Assembly (NCBI GenBank): GCA_944390895.1
Contig: CALXRQ010000014.1
Span: 1 to 42,975 of the forward strand
Source of the DNA: an uncultured Alphaproteobacteria bacterium
GTDB lineage: Bacteria; Pseudomonadota; Alphaproteobacteria; RF32; CAG-239
Length of the DNA stretch: 42,975 bases
Direction of reading: 5' to 3'
Shown here: piece after piece, positions 17,470 to 26,066 of the stretch
Numbering within the stretch: position 1 is the first letter of the stretch
How the letters are laid out: each line of letters starts with the position of its first letter
The notes under the pieces: generated by a model
The model's database searches: none
The model's input: the letters and a program-made list of their open reading frames with translations, nothing else
What the model was told of the DNA's origin: nothing
Position numbers and translations under genes: made by a program

Positions 17470-17478
17470 AAGCATAGA

Positions 17479-17506
17479 TTGACTCTGCCGAAGAACGGAG
17501 TATATT
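17479..17506 (+). promoter_or_regulatory. Promoter upstream of the 17573 gene
   Basis: TTGACT (17479-17484), 16-bp spacer, TATATT (17501-17506), about 65 bp before the ATG at 17573. Confidence 0.5.
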
Positions 17507-17572
17507 CCAATTGTTTTGATAAGTTTATGAAAACAATTAGATTTGTATTATTAACCCTAAAGCGTCAACACT

Positions 17573-17788
17573 ATGAGCAATGAAGACAATGGCTATGCAC
17601 CTTGCTGTAAGCTGCTTAAAGAGGCCATAAAAAATGAAGATGATGCTATGTCTCCCGGCGGCCGTTTATTTCTCGGTGCCCTGAGCCTGATAGGTACCGT
17701 GACGATAGATCCGGTGATTTGGGTAACCAAAAAACTGGGCATTGAAGGCGACGGTAACTATGATCCCAATGATACGCCCAATTATTGA
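17573..17788 (+). CDS. Small protein of unknown function
   Basis: A 71-aa acidic protein, not recognised, with one moderately hydrophobic stretch (LFLGALSLIGTVTIDPVIWV, about 31-50) that could be a membrane-associated helix, and a CC pair near residue 11. It has its own promoter-like sequence and is followed after 22 bp by a terminator hairpin, which supports a real transcription unit, but the ribosome binding site is weak. Confidence 0.55.
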   Translation: MSNEDNGYAPCCKLLKEAIKNEDDAMSPGGRLFLGALSLIGTVTIDPVIWVTKKLGIEGDGNYDPNDTPNY

Positions 17789-17810
17789 AAGCGTGTTTAA
17801 TGTTAAAAAA

Positions 17811-17837
17811 AGTCCTGTTTCAAAGCAGGGCTTTTTT
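17811..17837. terminator. Bidirectional terminator
   Basis: Stem AGTCCTG/CAGGGCT (one G-T pair) preceded by seven A and followed by six T; it lies between the 17573 gene and the convergent pseudogene at 17887-18310. Confidence 0.85.
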
Positions 17838-17886
17838 GTATCTTTCGCTTTGACGAAAATAAAACAGGTAATGATAAAACTATACC

Positions 17887-18310
17887 TCAAAGCTTGCCTG
17901 CTGTTTTGAAATCCTGCATAATTTTTTGCATATACAGGTCTGTGTTTACAGTTTTCTTTTCTGGAGCCGTCGCCTTTTCGGGAGAGGAGATGTCCCGCAG
18001 GTGATTAAATCGGTTGTTGGAAGCAGATTCTTTGCTCTTTTCGTCTTGGGCGTCCTTTACGAAATAATATCGGCTTTTTCACTGTTTAACAGAAAACCCA
18101 TGTTTTTATAAGTCGGGATTTTTTCTCCTAGTACCAAAAGTGTGGATGAGAGAGAAGTCAGTTTGTCATTCCTGGCAATATCTGCTTCTTCGGCCCAAAC
18201 CGAAAAATCATAAAACAAACTGTTGTCGTTTCGGCGCAAAACGGCTCGTCCATTGCCCGTACCAGCATTTTATCTTCATTAAACAGTTCTTCAACGGTCT
18301 TTTCTGTCAC
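17887..18310 (-). pseudogene. Frameshifted gene of unknown function
   Basis: Reading the minus strand, a coding-like sequence of about 141 codons is split over three frames. Segment 1 starts at a GTG at 18310 with GGAGAAGCG upstream (VTEKTVEELFNEDKMLVRAM). Near 18244-18250 the frame shifts to LRRNDNSLFYDFSVWAEEAD. Near 18060-18065, in a T-run, it shifts again to VKDAQDEKSKESASNNRFNH and ends with MQDFKTAGKL at 17887. Each shift is explained by one missing base. The product is unknown, hydrophilic and Lys/Asp-rich. It is either a decayed gene or a site of sequencing error; two independent shifts favour decay. Confidence 0.6.
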
Positions 18311-18444
18311 AATCGCTTCTCCGCAACGGTTGTCCTGATATAAAGACTAGCATAAAATTAGCTGAAACTCAAGTTTTATGACCGTTTGACTGCTCTATGC
18401 AGAAAATTTATTAGTAAATTTCAACACAAGAAATTTATATAAAA

Positions 18445-18552
18445 ATGGATCCAGATATTATTGATAATGCAAAAATGTTAGAGGAACATATATTATTTGC
18501 TAATTTTGTAGATGATAAAAGAAATATAAATTGCCTAATAGTGACAGGCTAG
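18445..18552 (+). CDS. Short ORF, possible gene remnant
   Basis: A 35-codon open frame (MDPDIIDNAKMLEEHILFAN onward) in the otherwise empty, AT-rich stretch 18311-18640. There is no clear ribosome binding site and no recognised similarity. It may be the remains of a longer gene; the rest of the gap shows nothing. Confidence 0.2.
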   Translation: MDPDIIDNAKMLEEHILFANFVDDKRNINCLIVTG

Positions 18553-18639
18553 ATATGTGGAAACATATAACAGAGCGATTGTTATTCTAGTTATGTTATA
18601 ACCTATTATGATAATTTATGTATTGATACAATAGCTAGT

Positions 18640-20076
18640 TTAATCTCTGATAAATATATCATCGATTTGCTTATTTAAAACAGTTATTAAGGCTTCAGAA
18701 CTGCGATCATATATCATAAAATTTTGCAAATTAGATGATAATGATATATAAGCATCTGTCCCCCATTCAGCTTCAGATGCTTGATATTGATTAATAATGT
18801 AGCAAAAATCAACCAAAGAGGAGGCCGCATTTATTTGATTTCCATGTCGATGATCCGGTATCATATAATCCCCTTTTTGTCTAGCCATCTTGTGTGTAGA
18901 TATTTTTCCCAAAATGGCACTGAATAATGCTGTTTTATCGTTATCATAGCATCCAACCTTAAAAGCATAATTGTTAACAATATAAACAATCGCTAGATGG
19001 ATAGGAGACAGCTTATCTTTTTCAATGCTGCGGTATATAATATTCAAATTTTGAAAAATTTGTTCAATATCTCTGGCTGTAAGAGATAAGCAAACAGACA
19101 GTGCATTCATTATTCTTATAAAAGCCTGTTTCATTCTTAGACTTTGAGTGTCTGGCAGAAATACAGAAAAGCCATCGACATCCCAACCAAATCTTTCAAT
19201 TAAAACCTCAATCAGATTTGAAATATCCGGTGCAGGTAGTCTGAAATAAAAGTCTATTATTTTTGCTAAAAAACCTTCGGCATTTTCAGAACCATAAATT
19301 TTATTAACGGAAGATTTAAGCTGGTTTTCATCTAAAGCCAAAACAAATATACAATTGGGACAGCTAAATAAATGCTTAATGTATTCCAAAAATTTTATTG
19401 CAAATTTGGGATTACATCTGTCTAAATCATCAATAAATATTATGAGTTTTTTATTAATTGGCTTTTCTTCTTTTTTGAATTCATCAATTAAAGCATTTAA
19501 TTGATATTTGAAAGTATCAATGGCTTTTTCTTCATCTTTAGCAGTTTCAATGAGTTCTAATGCTTTTTTATTTATAGCGTTTATCTCTTGCTCTGCATCG
19601 TCGACAATTTCAGTTGAAAGCTCAACGCATTCCCGAAACTCATCTGGAGAGATTCCTAATTTATTTTCACAAATTTTTCCAAACAAATTAACCATAATGC
19701 TTGGCAATCTCGCAAGCGTTACATTTTGTACCGCTTTGGCAATTCCTTTAATCTTATCTTTAGTTTTGGGTTTAATATTACTCATTTTATCAAAATGACT
19801 AACAAATGAGGCTAACGGGTTGGATGAAAAATCATGTTCCCATGCATTATAATAAAGAGTGTGAGCCCCTTCTTTCTCTAAATAATTTTGCCACATTTGA
19901 ATGAAAAATGTTTTTCCTCCACCATAGGGTGCAGAAACACTCATAACAAAACTATCGTCATTTATATTGGAAAGTAAGGTTGTCAACGGCAATATATGAT
20001 TAGCCCTGTTTAGACAATCATGTTCACAATTACATTCATTTTTTCCGGTTATTTTAATATATTCTGTATTTTTCAT
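18640..20076 (-). CDS. KAP-family P-loop NTPase
   Basis: A 478-aa NTPase of the KAP family (STAND-related). The Walker A is APYGGGKT (49-56), a Gly-rich variant, and the Walker B is IIFIDDLDR (212-220) with the KAP-typical DDLDRC; VFVLALDENQL-like sequence follows. A hydrophobic insert (about 115-135) between the motifs could contact the membrane, as in other KAP proteins. The N-terminus carries a Cys cluster (NECNCEHDC). KAP ATPases are often mobile and linked to defence or membrane-complex assembly. Its Shine-Dalgarno (AGGTAGGAA) overlaps the stop of the membrane fusion gene, so it is coupled to the T1SS operon. It is visibly more AT-rich than the two T1SS genes. Confidence 0.88.
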   Translation of the reverse strand: MKNTEYIKITGKNECNCEHDCLNRANHILPLTTLLSNINDDSFVMSVSAPYGGGKTFFIQMWQNYLEKEGAHTLYYNAWEHDFSSNPLASFVSHFDKMSNIKPKTKDKIKGIAKAVQNVTLARLPSIMVNLFGKICENKLGISPDEFRECVELSTEIVDDAEQEINAINKKALELIETAKDEEKAIDTFKYQLNALIDEFKKEEKPINKKLIIFIDDLDRCNPKFAIKFLEYIKHLFSCPNCIFVLALDENQLKSSVNKIYGSENAEGFLAKIIDFYFRLPAPDISNLIEVLIERFGWDVDGFSVFLPDTQSLRMKQAFIRIMNALSVCLSLTARDIEQIFQNLNIIYRSIEKDKLSPIHLAIVYIVNNYAFKVGCYDNDKTALFSAILGKISTHKMARQKGDYMIPDHRHGNQINAASSLVDFCYIINQYQASEAEWGTDAYISLSSNLQNFMIYDRSSEALITVLNKQIDDIFIRD

Positions 20077-20086
20077 TTTGTTATTC

Positions 20087-21487
20087 CTACCTTTCCCGCA
20101 TACTCTCGTTCAAATATTTCATCACCGGGGAGAGCAGGTACTCAATCACGCGGCGTTTGCCGGTTTTGATTTCGGCCGTTACGCTCATGCCTGGTTTTAG
20201 TTGGATAATCTGTCCGTCGGCTTTGATTTTGTTATCCGAGAGCGTCAGCCGGGCATTGAACACCAACCCGAGCTTTTCGTCTTGTATCGCATCGCCGGAG
20301 ATGTTGCGGACTTTGCCTTTAATCGTACCGTATTTGGTAAACGGAAAGCTGTCTATTTTGATTTCCACGTCCTGTGCCGGTCGTACAAATCCGATGTCTT
20401 TGTTTAAAATCTGTACTTCCGCCTCCAGCTTATAGTCTTCCGGCACCAGGTTCATAATCGGCTTGGCTGTTTCCACCACGCCGCCCTTGGTATGATAAAC
20501 CAGCTGCTGGACATAGCCCGAAAGCGGCGCTTTAACGATGGTGCGTTTCAAAGCTTCTTCATATTTAATCAGTTCCTGCTGATAAGACGCCAGTTTCTCG
20601 CGACTTTCGGTCAGCTCCTGCATAATATTCTTGTCAAACTCGGCCAGATATTGCCGCCGTTCTTTTTTGAGCGCTTCAATGTTCGCCTCGGTTTCCGCCA
20701 TTTTCTTGGCTTGTACGTTGCGCTGCTCTTGCAAATTGGTTAATTCTTCTTCCTGCTCCAGAAAAGTCAGCCGCGCCAAAAGCTTCTTATCCACGAGGAT
20801 TTTCTTTTTCTCAATCCGTTCCTGCACACTCGGCAGCAGCTTTTCAATGCGGGTCAGGTCAGCCTGAATGGTGTCCTTTTCTTTCTCGGCCTTGGTAATC
20901 TGCCCATTCAGGACTTCAATCTTGGCCGCTTTTTCGGTCATCTGGCTTTTAAGCAGCCCCGTGTGCATTTTGATTAAGTATTCGTCAATCTCCTTATCAT
21001 AAACAAAATTTTCTTCCGGCTTTTCGGTCAGCAATGCTTGCAAACGGGCAACGGCAATCTCCAACGCTTCCATTTCATTTTCCACCCGATTAATGTTGGC
21101 CAGAACCTCGGTCTGGTTAAATTTAATCAGGTCTTGCCCCTCTTTGACATATTGCCCTTCCTGAACATAGATTTCTTCAATCTCGCTGTCGGTCAGGGTT
21201 TGAATGGTCTTGATGTTTGAAGCCGGCATCAGTTTTCCGGCTGCGGTGGCAATAATGTCGATTTTGCCTAAGATTGACCACAAAATCAGCACCGTAAACA
21301 TCAGCATGATGATGTATGTCAATAACCTGGCCGCATGAGACGGCGGCGTTTCGGTCACTTCCAGCACTGCCGGCAGAAACTCTTTTTCATGCTGGTTCAT
21401 GCCTTTAATTTTGCTGTCCTTGGACGCTTTTTCCTGCAACAGAGCCAGCTTGGCAATTTCCCAATATCTTTTGAGCTGCTCCATCAT
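20087..21487 (-). CDS. Type I secretion membrane fusion protein (HlyD family)
   Basis: A 466-aa protein with a cytoplasmic N-terminus, one transmembrane helix (about 55-76, LTYIIMLMFTVLILW), then the first lipoyl half (IKTIQTLTDSEIEEIYVQEG), a long coiled-coil hairpin (about 120-310), the second lipoyl half (IVKAPLSGYVQQLVYHTKGG) and the HlyD beta-barrel, ending near GMSVTAEIKTGKRRVIEYLL, the family's C-terminal signature. It links the inner-membrane ABC transporter to a TolC-type outer channel, which is not in the window. The ATG at 21487 overlaps the transporter stop (ATGA), with GAGGAGG upstream; the longer upstream frame is not needed. Confidence 0.95.
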   Translation of the reverse strand: MMEQLKRYWEIAKLALLQEKASKDSKIKGMNQHEKEFLPAVLEVTETPPSHAARLLTYIIMLMFTVLILWSILGKIDIIATAAGKLMPASNIKTIQTLTDSEIEEIYVQEGQYVKEGQDLIKFNQTEVLANINRVENEMEALEIAVARLQALLTEKPEENFVYDKEIDEYLIKMHTGLLKSQMTEKAAKIEVLNGQITKAEKEKDTIQADLTRIEKLLPSVQERIEKKKILVDKKLLARLTFLEQEEELTNLQEQRNVQAKKMAETEANIEALKKERRQYLAEFDKNIMQELTESREKLASYQQELIKYEEALKRTIVKAPLSGYVQQLVYHTKGGVVETAKPIMNLVPEDYKLEAEVQILNKDIGFVRPAQDVEIKIDSFPFTKYGTIKGKVRNISGDAIQDEKLGLVFNARLTLSDNKIKADGQIIQLKPGMSVTAEIKTGKRRVIEYLLSPVMKYLNESMRER

Positions 21488-23652
21488 GCCGCAGCCTCCT
21501 CGTTGGCGAGGACAATCGGCGCAGTCTGGCTGTTCCACAGATAAGCATAGCGCCCGCCGCGTTTCAAAAGCTCGTCATGCGTGCCGGTTTCGGTAATCTC
21601 GCCTTTTTCAATGGTGATAATCTGGTCGCATTCCCGTACGGTCGAGAGCCGGTGTGCAATCATAAACACCGTCCGCCCTTTGCAGATTGAAGCCATATTT
21701 TGCTGAATAATCCGCTCGGATTCATAATCAAGCGCCGAGGTTGCCTCGTCAAAAATCAAAATCCGCGGATTGTTGACCAAAGCGCGAGCAATTGCAATCC
21801 GCTGTCTTTGCCCGCCGGAAAGCGAAGAACCGCGTTCCTCAATAATCGTGTCATAGCCGTCCGGCAGTTCGGTAATAAAATCGTGCGCGCCGGCCAGCTT
21901 GGCCGCGGCAATAATCCTGTCCATGGATATTGCCGGATTGGTCAGGGCGATATTTTCTCGCACACTCTTGTTAAATAAGTAGTTTTCCTGCAAAACGACG
22001 CCGATTTGCCGCCTTAACCATGCCGTATCAACGGTGGAAATATCTATCCCGTCAATCAGCACCTTGCCGGATTCCGGAATATACAGCCGTTGAATCAGCT
22101 TGGTAACGGTCGATTTGCCAGAACCGCTCGGCCCCACGAAACCGATTTTCTGCCCCGCCTTAACTTTGAAACTCATCTTTTTGAGAATCTCAGGCCCGTC
22201 CGGCGCATAGCGGAACGTAATGTCCTTAAATTCCACATCACCCCGAATAGCCGGCATAGATCCTTTGGAAAGATTGTCCGTATTCTCCGGCGGATTGTTC
22301 AGAATATCCGAAAGCTTGTCCATGGAAATTTTGGCCTGCTGAAAATTCTGCCATAATTGCGCCAAGCGTAAAATCGGCTGAGTAACCCGTCCGGCCAGCA
22401 TATTAAAGGCTATCAGCTGCCCGACCGAAAGCTCCCCTTTCATTACCAGACTGGCGCCAATCCACAAAGTCAGCGCCATGGTGATTTTCTGCACCAGCTG
22501 CACGAGCTGTCCGGCAATATTGTTGATATGCGATGCTCTGAAAGAAGACCCGACATAAGCCGCCAGTTGCTGCTCCCAACGACGTTGCATCTGCGGCTCG
22601 ACGGCTAACGACTTAACCGTCTCCACGCCAGAAACCGCTTCCACCAGAAAGCATTGGTTCTCCGCACCGCGGCGAAAACGCTCATCAATCCGCGAGCGCA
22701 AAATCGGCGTGAAGAATAAGGACAGCACCACATAAAACGGAATGGAGAGCAAAACCAGCAGCGTCAAAGTCTTGGAATAAAAGAACATTACCGTAAAAAA
22801 GATAATGGTAAAAAAGAAGTCGATAATCAGGGTTAAGGTTGAACCGGTCAGAAAATTGCGGATATTCTCCAATTCGTGCACCCGCGCCACCGTGTCGCCG
22901 ACCCGCCGCACGCCGAAATAGGATAAGGGCAGGCGGATAAGATGCTTAAACAAACTCGCGCCCAGTTCCACGTCAACGCGGGTAGTGGTGTGTGAGAAGG
23001 TATAAGTGCGCAGCCCGCCGAGCAGAGTTTCAAAAATACCGATGCAGATTAAGGCCACCATCAACACGTCAAGGCTTGATAGACCACGATTGACCAGCAC
23101 CTTGTCAATTACCACTTGAAATAATAGCGGCGACACCAGCGCAAACAGCTGTAAAAAGAATGAGGCCAGAATAACCTCGCCGAACAGCCTGCGATATTTG
23201 ACCACCGCCGGAATAAACCACGAGATGTCAAACTTGCGGTTTTTGCCGTTGATAAACTCACGGCAGGTCATCATTAAGAGCCTGCCGTTCCATCTATTCA
23301 TAAATTCTTCTTTGTTCAAAACCTCGGGGTGGTTGCCTTTGGCGGGATCTTGGATTAAAACCTTGTCTTCTGCAGCTTTTCCGAGAATAAAGTAAGTATT
23401 GTCTTTGCTTTGAGCGATTGCCGGAAGGTTCGTTTTATCCAAGCGTTCCCACTTGGTCTCAACAAACCGTGCTTTGAAAGAAAATTCCTTGGCCAGCTGC
23501 AACAATTCATATTCCTCAAAATGCGAATTCTGCCGGTCATATTTATGCTTGATTTGATCAATGGAAATCGGCTTTTCAAAGAAGTTGGCCATAATCGCAA
23601 AACATGCCAAGCCGGTATCTATCGTTTGGGAATTTGAATTTTCTTCTGTCAT
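21484..23652 (-). CDS. Type I secretion ABC transporter with C39-like domain (HlyB family)
   Basis: A 722-aa fused permease-ATPase. Residues 1-125 are a C39-peptidase-like domain in which the catalytic Cys position is Thr (DTGLACFAIM instead of DCGLAC), so it is a substrate-docking, non-cleaving CLD as in HlyB. Residues about 140-430 are the six-helix transmembrane domain. Residues about 470-720 are the nucleotide-binding domain with GPSGSGKST, signature LSGGQRQR and Walker B ILIFDEATSALD. RTX proteins with C-terminal uncleaved signals are the usual substrates, matching the RTX gene at 26067. The frame is open to 23727, but the ATG at 23652 fits the family start. Confidence 0.95.
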   Translation of the reverse strand: MTEENSNSQTIDTGLACFAIMANFFEKPISIDQIKHKYDRQNSHFEEYELLQLAKEFSFKARFVETKWERLDKTNLPAIAQSKDNTYFILGKAAEDKVLIQDPAKGNHPEVLNKEEFMNRWNGRLLMMTCREFINGKNRKFDISWFIPAVVKYRRLFGEVILASFFLQLFALVSPLLFQVVIDKVLVNRGLSSLDVLMVALICIGIFETLLGGLRTYTFSHTTTRVDVELGASLFKHLIRLPLSYFGVRRVGDTVARVHELENIRNFLTGSTLTLIIDFFFTIIFFTVMFFYSKTLTLLVLLSIPFYVVLSLFFTPILRSRIDERFRRGAENQCFLVEAVSGVETVKSLAVEPQMQRRWEQQLAAYVGSSFRASHINNIAGQLVQLVQKITMALTLWIGASLVMKGELSVGQLIAFNMLAGRVTQPILRLAQLWQNFQQAKISMDKLSDILNNPPENTDNLSKGSMPAIRGDVEFKDITFRYAPDGPEILKKMSFKVKAGQKIGFVGPSGSGKSTVTKLIQRLYIPESGKVLIDGIDISTVDTAWLRRQIGVVLQENYLFNKSVRENIALTNPAISMDRIIAAAKLAGAHDFITELPDGYDTIIEERGSSLSGGQRQRIAIARALVNNPRILIFDEATSALDYESERIIQQNMASICKGRTVFMIAHRLSTVRECDQIITIEKGEITETGTHDELLKRGGRYAYLWNSQTAPIVLANEEAAA

Positions 23653-24342
23653 TAACTGCTCGCTAATCTTATGAGTTGTAATAATTAATAATAAAACCCT
23701 AATACGAAAGAAGCTAAAAGAAAACAAAAATTCTTTACTTATAAAGATTAAAAATCATAGATTGAAATATACGCCAGTTGCCTATATTAGTGGTTGTGTA
23801 ATATTAGCAATTGCTTATATAGCATAGACGGCACAACACTATAAATTGTTTATAATGAAAAATACATCTGAAACTATGCAGCAAATATGATGGATTAATA
23901 GTAATTACACTTATAGGTAGAGGAATGGCCGTTTATGAAGATTAAATAACGATATTATATTAGGTAATTCTAATTAAATAGAAATGATGTAATAAAATAA
24001 AAAAACAATCATAGGTATATATTGTATTAGAATAAACTAATACGACATTGATAGAAATATTATAAAAATCTAATGAAAGTTAAAATTTTAATTGTTGTAA
24101 ATTATACAATTTTTAATTTATTAAAAAATATTTGTGATTTTTTGTTGTTTCTAAAAATAGTAGAAAATGTAATATGAAATGAAATCAAAGTTCGGCAAAA
24201 TGCTAATGACAGCGAGAAAGCGGACGGTAACAAACTTTTTTATATTAGAAATAGCTAATACAACAATAGCAGCCAAATCCAAGGGTTTATTATAAGTTGT
24301 GGAAAAGGAAAAACGATAGTTGAAGCATAATAAATTCAAAGT
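23653..24342. other. AT-rich gap without recognised genes
   Basis: About 690 bp between the T1SS operon and the RTX remnant. All frames are short and interrupted. Several short inverted repeats of the type TATTAG...CTAATA occur (23790-24270), but no terminator or gene is supportable. It probably contains the T1SS promoter and decayed sequence. Confidence 0.5.
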
Positions 24343-24609
24343 ATGCTTATGATTGTAAAAACGTTTAATTTTACCTTAAAAGAAGTGCTTGTGAGAGGAA
24401 AATATTTTCTTATAACTAGTTTTAGTTGCAATGAAATGAAGATTGAGGTTGAAAAGTTTATCTTCTCGAATAATAAGTTAATAGAGAAAATGGATAAAGA
24501 TGAAATTAATGGCGGCACCGGCCACGATATAATAAAAGTAGGCAACGGAAAAGTGGACAGTAACGAACTCCTTACATTAGAGCAAGCTAATATAATAATG
24601 GCAGCTTAG
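24343..24609 (+). pseudogene. Fragment of an RTX-type gene
   Basis: An open frame whose 3' part encodes an RTX-like glycine/Asp segment (INGGTGHDIIKVGNG) joined to [14 protein letters not shown]. The last stretch is encoded by 24541-24593, a 53-bp exact copy of 27930-27982 in the intact RTX gene, where it codes part of the EF-hand-like region. Upstream residues do not resemble the intact protein. This is best read as a recombined or decayed piece of a second RTX gene, not a functional CDS. Confidence 0.7.
24541..24593 (+). repeat. 53-bp exact repeat shared with the RTX gene (copy 1)
   Basis: Identical to 27930-27982, same orientation. It marks a duplication or recombination between the remnant and the intact RTX gene. 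Confidence 0.9.
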
Positions 24610-24756
24610 ATTATTAAAGTTCATTTGCAATGAGTTTTAATAATTTAAGTAAATGTACACAACTTATTATGCCGATGTTAAAAAAATAAAATCTATACTT
24701 GCAATTTAAGATTAATAGATGAAAATTAATATGGGATTCGCGCAAATGGAGGCTGT

Positions 24757-24978
24757 ATGACCGACTGCTATACTGAACTACCTGAAAACATTTTTATGTT
24801 TTTGAAAGATTTTCCGTCTTATAGCTTTTTAGATGTTTCCTTTGGTGCGCTCCGCTTAAAATTTTCTTCCCCTCTTTTCTTCTTTTTGATTTTCCCTTTC
24901 AGTTTTTTGCTTTTAAGTTACACTTCCCGAAGTGCTGATTTAATTTTTGCCATGAGAGGTGTTTATGAACAAGATTAA
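24757..24978 (+). CDS. Possible small hydrophobic protein
   Basis: A 73-codon frame with a strong GGAGG five bases upstream of the ATG and one hydrophobic segment (LFFFLIFPFSFLLLSY, about 40-55). It overlaps the start of the next gene by 14 bp. Nothing is recognised, and the T-rich composition alone can produce such a frame, so it is listed with low confidence. Confidence 0.25.
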   Translation: MTDCYTELPENIFMFLKDFPSYSFLDVSFGALRLKFSSPLFFFLIFPFSFLLLSYTSRSADLIFAMRGVYEQD

Positions 24979-25519
24979 ACAGACTATAGAAAAGTCAACT
25001 AATTCAATGGATAAAAAGGTTAAACAGAAAATAACAACTTCCGTAGCTATTGGTTGGACTACACTTCTATTGATTCTACAACTAATTTTCTTTCATTATT
25101 ATGAAAGTCATAAAATGTTAATGCTACTTTCGAATGAACGTATAGTCGATTTTGTATCTATTCTTGGACTATTTGGAATAGGTGAAATTTTTGCGGCTTT
25201 TATTTTGACTAAAGAGAATTTTGTTAAATTTAATGCCTTATATACATTTATTCTGACTGTTATACTGACTATCGGTGCGGCTGTTGTAGCCGCAGCAATA
25301 GTTGGTTCATTCCATATTTTATACTTTTTATCTTATTTATTGGAAGAAAATGGAATGCAACACATTCCTTTCTATAACTTCATGTCTGCAATGTATATCA
25401 GTTTTATTACTTTATTGGGACTAACTATTCCAGATAAATATTTTGGAAAAATAAAATATAAACGTAAACAACTAATTATATTAATTTTTTATTTCATTAT
25501 CATCTCAATCCATTTTTAA
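24965..25519 (+). CDS. Membrane protein, candidate immunity or accessory protein
   Basis: A 184-aa protein, not recognised, with four hydrophobic segments (about 29-48 TLLLILQLIFF, 66-84, 95-120 and 130-150) and a final hydrophobic tail (LIILIFYFIIISI). The N-terminal 25 residues are charged and cytoplasmic-looking. The ATG at 24965 has GAGAGG upstream; the GTG at 24959 is less likely. It lies in the run of genes leading into the RTX protein and shares its low GC. A role as immunity protein for the RTX product is inference from position only. Confidence 0.65.
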   Translation: MNKIKQTIEKSTNSMDKKVKQKITTSVAIGWTTLLLILQLIFFHYYESHKMLMLLSNERIVDFVSILGLFGIGEIFAAFILTKENFVKFNALYTFILTVILTIGAAVVAAAIVGSFHILYFLSYLLEENGMQHIPFYNFMSAMYISFITLLGLTIPDKYFGKIKYKRKQLIILIFYFIIISIHF

Positions 25520-25533
25520 TAAGGAGCACACCT

Positions 25534-25581
25534 CATGACTGTTGTTTATAAACTTCGTATCAAAGATAGAACAGGTGCTTA
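25534..25581 (+). pseudogene. Truncated start of an RTX-like gene
   Basis: A 15-codon frame (MTVVYKLRIKDRTGA then stop) behind an excellent AAGGAG site. It resembles the N-terminus of the 1448-aa RTX protein ([13 protein letters not shown]): aromatic residue, then LR, V or I, and R at the same spacing. It looks like a truncated paralogous toxin start, or a leader peptide coupled to the 25584 gene, whose ATG lies 2 bp after the stop. Confidence 0.4.
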
Positions 25582-25583
25582 AT

Positions 25584-26042
25584 ATGTTACTCTTATATAT
25601 TTCAATAGTTGGAGGATTCCTATTGTTAAATCTTTCATCTTTATTTGATTCGCTTTTATATCTTCCTGTATTTCTAGGTTATTTAGGAATAGTCGCTTAT
25701 CCTCTATTTAATATATATAAGACAAAAGGTAAAAAATATGTTCTTGACTTAGTCTGTTGGAGCTTATTTTTTTCGTTTTTCTTTTTACTTTTACCTAGTC
25801 TGTTACCAGCAACTCTTAGCCTAGGAAGCAAACCTAACATATGGGAAGATGTGGCTATGTATCTATTGGGGAGTTCAATTTCAGTTTTTGTTTCATTAGC
25901 GGTTATGGGCATAATAATGTCATTAAAGAAAGAAAAAATAACGAAGGATATGTCTTTTTCAATAGTGTCCGCTGTAATATTTGTTATGAAATCATTTTTT
26001 ATGACAACTGTGTATAGCATGATCTTACAGATCTTTTTATAA
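25584..26042 (+). CDS. Membrane protein, candidate immunity or accessory protein
   Basis: A 152-aa protein, not recognised, with four to five hydrophobic segments (MLLLYISIVGGFLLLNL; LLYLPVFLGYLGIVAYPLF; LVCWSLFFSFFFLLLPSLL; SISVFVSLAVMGIIM; and a C-terminal one). The open frame begins further up, but the ATG at 25584 is the only start with a usable site (AGGTG). It directly precedes the RTX gene (24 bp) and is AT-rich like it. Its position suggests coexpression with the RTX product, as immunity protein or in secretion; neither is shown. Confidence 0.65.
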   Translation: MLLLYISIVGGFLLLNLSSLFDSLLYLPVFLGYLGIVAYPLFNIYKTKGKKYVLDLVCWSLFFSFFFLLLPSLLPATLSLGSKPNIWEDVAMYLLGSSISVFVSLAVMGIIMSLKKEKITKDMSFSIVSAVIFVMKSFFMTTVYSMILQIFL

Positions 26043-26066
26043 GTTTTAATTTGAAGGAGGATAACA

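Noticed and set aside
17926..18111. Plus-strand frame of 61 codons
   Set aside because: Shadow of the minus-strand pseudogene, whose codons have the better composition, start and terminator.
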